A stretch of DNA of 64,000 bases from the NCBI RefSeq assembly GCF_009834565.1, contig NZ_CP019428.1, positions 4,030,001-4,094,000 on the forward strand, read 5' to 3'. Under the pieces are notes generated by a model that saw only the letters and a list, made by a program, of their open reading frames with translations, was not told the origin of the DNA and made no database searches. The position numbers and the translations under genes are program-made. Below, piece by piece: positions 62,843 through 64,000 of the stretch; within the stretch, counting starts at the first letter, position 1; each line of letters begins with the position of its first letter. The DNA is from Pseudomonas sp. R76. Its GTDB lineage: Bacteria > Pseudomonadota > Gammaproteobacteria > Pseudomonadales > Pseudomonadaceae.

Positions 62843-64000
62843 ATGGCCACGCCATTACTGCTCCAGGCTGAACACGTCGCCAAGGCTTACGCCGGGGTCC
62901 CTGCCCTGCGTGACGGGCGCCTCTCTCTGCGGGCCGGCAGCGTCCACGCGTTGTGCGGCGGCAATGGCGCCGGCAAGTCGACCTTCCTGAGCATCCTGAT
63001 GGGCATCACTCAACGTGACGCCGGGACCCTCCTGCTCAACGGCACCCCCGTTCAATTCAACCGACCAAGTGAAGCCTTGGCGGCGGGGATCGCGATGATC
63101 ACCCAGGAGCTGGAACCCATCCCTTACATGACCGTCGCCGAAAATATCTGGCTGGGTCGCGAACCGCGCCGTGCCGGTTGCATCGTCGACAGCAAGACCC
63201 TTAACCGCCGCACCCGCGAGTTGCTCGAAAGCCTGGAATTCGACGTCGACGCCACCAGCCCCATGCACCGTCTGAGCGTGGCGCAGATTCAACTGGTAGA
63301 AATCGCCAAGGCCTTCAGCCATGACTGCCAAGTGATGATCATGGACGAACCCACCTCTGCCATCGGCGAGCGCGAGGCAGAAACCCTGTTCAAGGCGATC
63401 CGACGCCTTACTGCGCGTGGCGCCGGCATCGTCTATGTGTCGCACCGCTTGAGCGAACTGGCGCAGATCGCCGATGACTACAGCATCTTTCGCGATGGCA
63501 CCTTTGTCGAAAGCGGGCGCATGGCCGATATCGACCGCAACCACCTGGTGCGCGGGATTGTCGGCCAGGAGCTGACTCGCATCGACCACAAGGTCGGCCG
63601 CGAATGCGCCGCCACCACGTGCCTGCAAGTCGACAACCTGAGCCGCACCGGCGAGTTCCACGACATCAGCCTGCAACTGCGCCAGGGCGAAATCCTCGGC
63701 ATTTATGGCCTTATGGGCTCAGGGCGCAGCGAGTTTCTCAACTGCATCTACGGCCTGACCGTGGCGGACTCCGGCAGCGTGACCCTGCAAGGCAAACCCA
63801 TGCCCATCGGCCTGCCCAAAGCCACGATCAACGCTGGCATGTCACTGGTCACCGAAGACCGCAAAGACAGCGGCCTGGTGCTGACCGGCAGCATTCTTTC
63901 CAATATTGCGTTGTCGGCCTACAAGCGCCTGTCGAGTTGGTCGCTGATCAACGCTCGCAAGGAAACCCAACTGGCCGAGGACATGGTCAAGCGCCTGCAG
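62843..64000 (+). CDS. Sugar ABC transporter ATP-binding protein, two-domain (RbsA/MglA type), 3' end outside window
   Basis: 386 codons from the ATG at 62843 (GAGGA upstream) to the window edge; full members have about 500. Domain 1 has Walker A GGNGAGKST at 39-47, Q-loop ITQELEPIP and a degenerate signature LSVAQIQLVEIAKA near 150, Walker B VMIMDEPTSAIGE. Domain 2 begins near 255 with GEILGIYGLMGSGRSEFLNC, the altered second nucleotide site typical of this group, and VTEDRKDSGL. It powers import of a monosaccharide or polyol with permease and binding-protein genes expected just beyond the right edge. Confidence 0.92.
   Translation, partial: MATPLLLQAEHVAKAYAGVPALRDGRLSLRAGSVHALCGGNGAGKSTFLSILMGITQRDAGTLLLNGTPVQFNRPSEALAAGIAMITQELEPIPYMTVAENIWLGREPRRAGCIVDSKTLNRRTRELLESLEFDVDATSPMHRLSVAQIQLVEIAKAFSHDCQVMIMDEPTSAIGEREAETLFKAIRRLTARGAGIVYVSHRLSELAQIADDYSIFRDGTFVESGRMADIDRNHLVRGIVGQELTRIDHKVGRECAATTCLQVDNLSRTGEFHDISLQLRQGEILGIYGLMGSGRSEFLNCIYGLTVADSGSVTLQGKPMPIGLPKATINAGMSLVTEDRKDSGLVLTGSILSNIALSAYKRLSSWSLINARKETQLAEDMVKRLQ

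Overview
The window looks like a chromosomal segment of a fluorescent-group Pseudomonas. The evidence is the high GC content, dense small operons, many copies of the Pseudomonas REP/REPIN palindrome (TGTGGGAGC...GCTCCCACA), and gene sets typical of the genus such as yejABEF, an HbcR-type 3-hydroxybutyrate locus and orphan cobF. No rRNA, tRNA, prophage, insertion sequence or CRISPR array was seen.

Layout. 1-8256 (minus): N-terminal 2752 codons of a giant autotransporter-type adhesin made of beta-strand repeats, running off the left edge. 8.5-11.0 kb: KefB/C-type cation/proton antiporter and a small exported protein. 11.1-13.2 kb (minus): histidine phosphatase, cobF, esterase. 13.3-15.3 kb: DUF4865 protein with divergent LysR regulator, then YbjN. 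15.4-20.2 kb: MHS transporter, acyl-CoA ligase and thiolase in one minus-strand operon, with a divergent PAS-LuxR regulator. 20.2-21.0 kb: yybP-ykoY manganese riboswitch and mntP. 21.1-28.3 kb: redox and electrophile detoxification genes, namely an alcohol dehydrogenase broken by one amber codon, a chloroperoxidase-like hydrolase, a quinone oxidoreductase, and a NemR-like regulator, DJ-1 protein and Old Yellow Enzyme operon with an operator, then a GlxA-type regulator. 28.3-30.2 kb: lipoprotein, GNAT, uppP. 30.2-35.1 kb: RNA repair operon rtcB, nucleotidyltransferase, rtcA behind a sigma-54 promoter, with divergent rtcR. 35.1-36.1 kb: non-coding region holding a ~340 bp inverted repeat around two REPs. 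36.2-42.1 kb: parvulin and the yejABEF peptide importer. 42.2-48.2 kb: sigma-54 activator, GntP-family permease, 3-hydroxybutyrate dehydrogenase and acetoacetyl-CoA synthetase, with a sigma-54 promoter and two matching palindromes. 48.4-51.2 kb: hybrid sensor kinase and a second parvulin. 51.4-58.0 kb (minus): polar amino acid ABC transporter, RidA, IclR regulator, PLP-dependent DSD1-family lyase and 2-keto-3-deoxygluconate kinase. 58.4-60.7 kb: two small proteins and a TerC/CBS membrane protein. 61.0-64.0 kb: SorC regulator and RpiB-family isomerase, divergent from a sugar ABC ATPase cut by the right edge.

How genes work together. The most interesting set is 51.4-58.0 kb. A DSD1-family lyase, an imine hydrolase (RidA), a KDG kinase and a polar amino acid importer together fit catabolism of D-glucosaminate to KDPG. 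The RNA repair operon carries a nucleotidyltransferase between ligase and cyclase. The right-edge locus has features of tetritol or other unusual sugar catabolism. Many long open frames on the opposite strand of real genes are GC-driven shadows and were left out.
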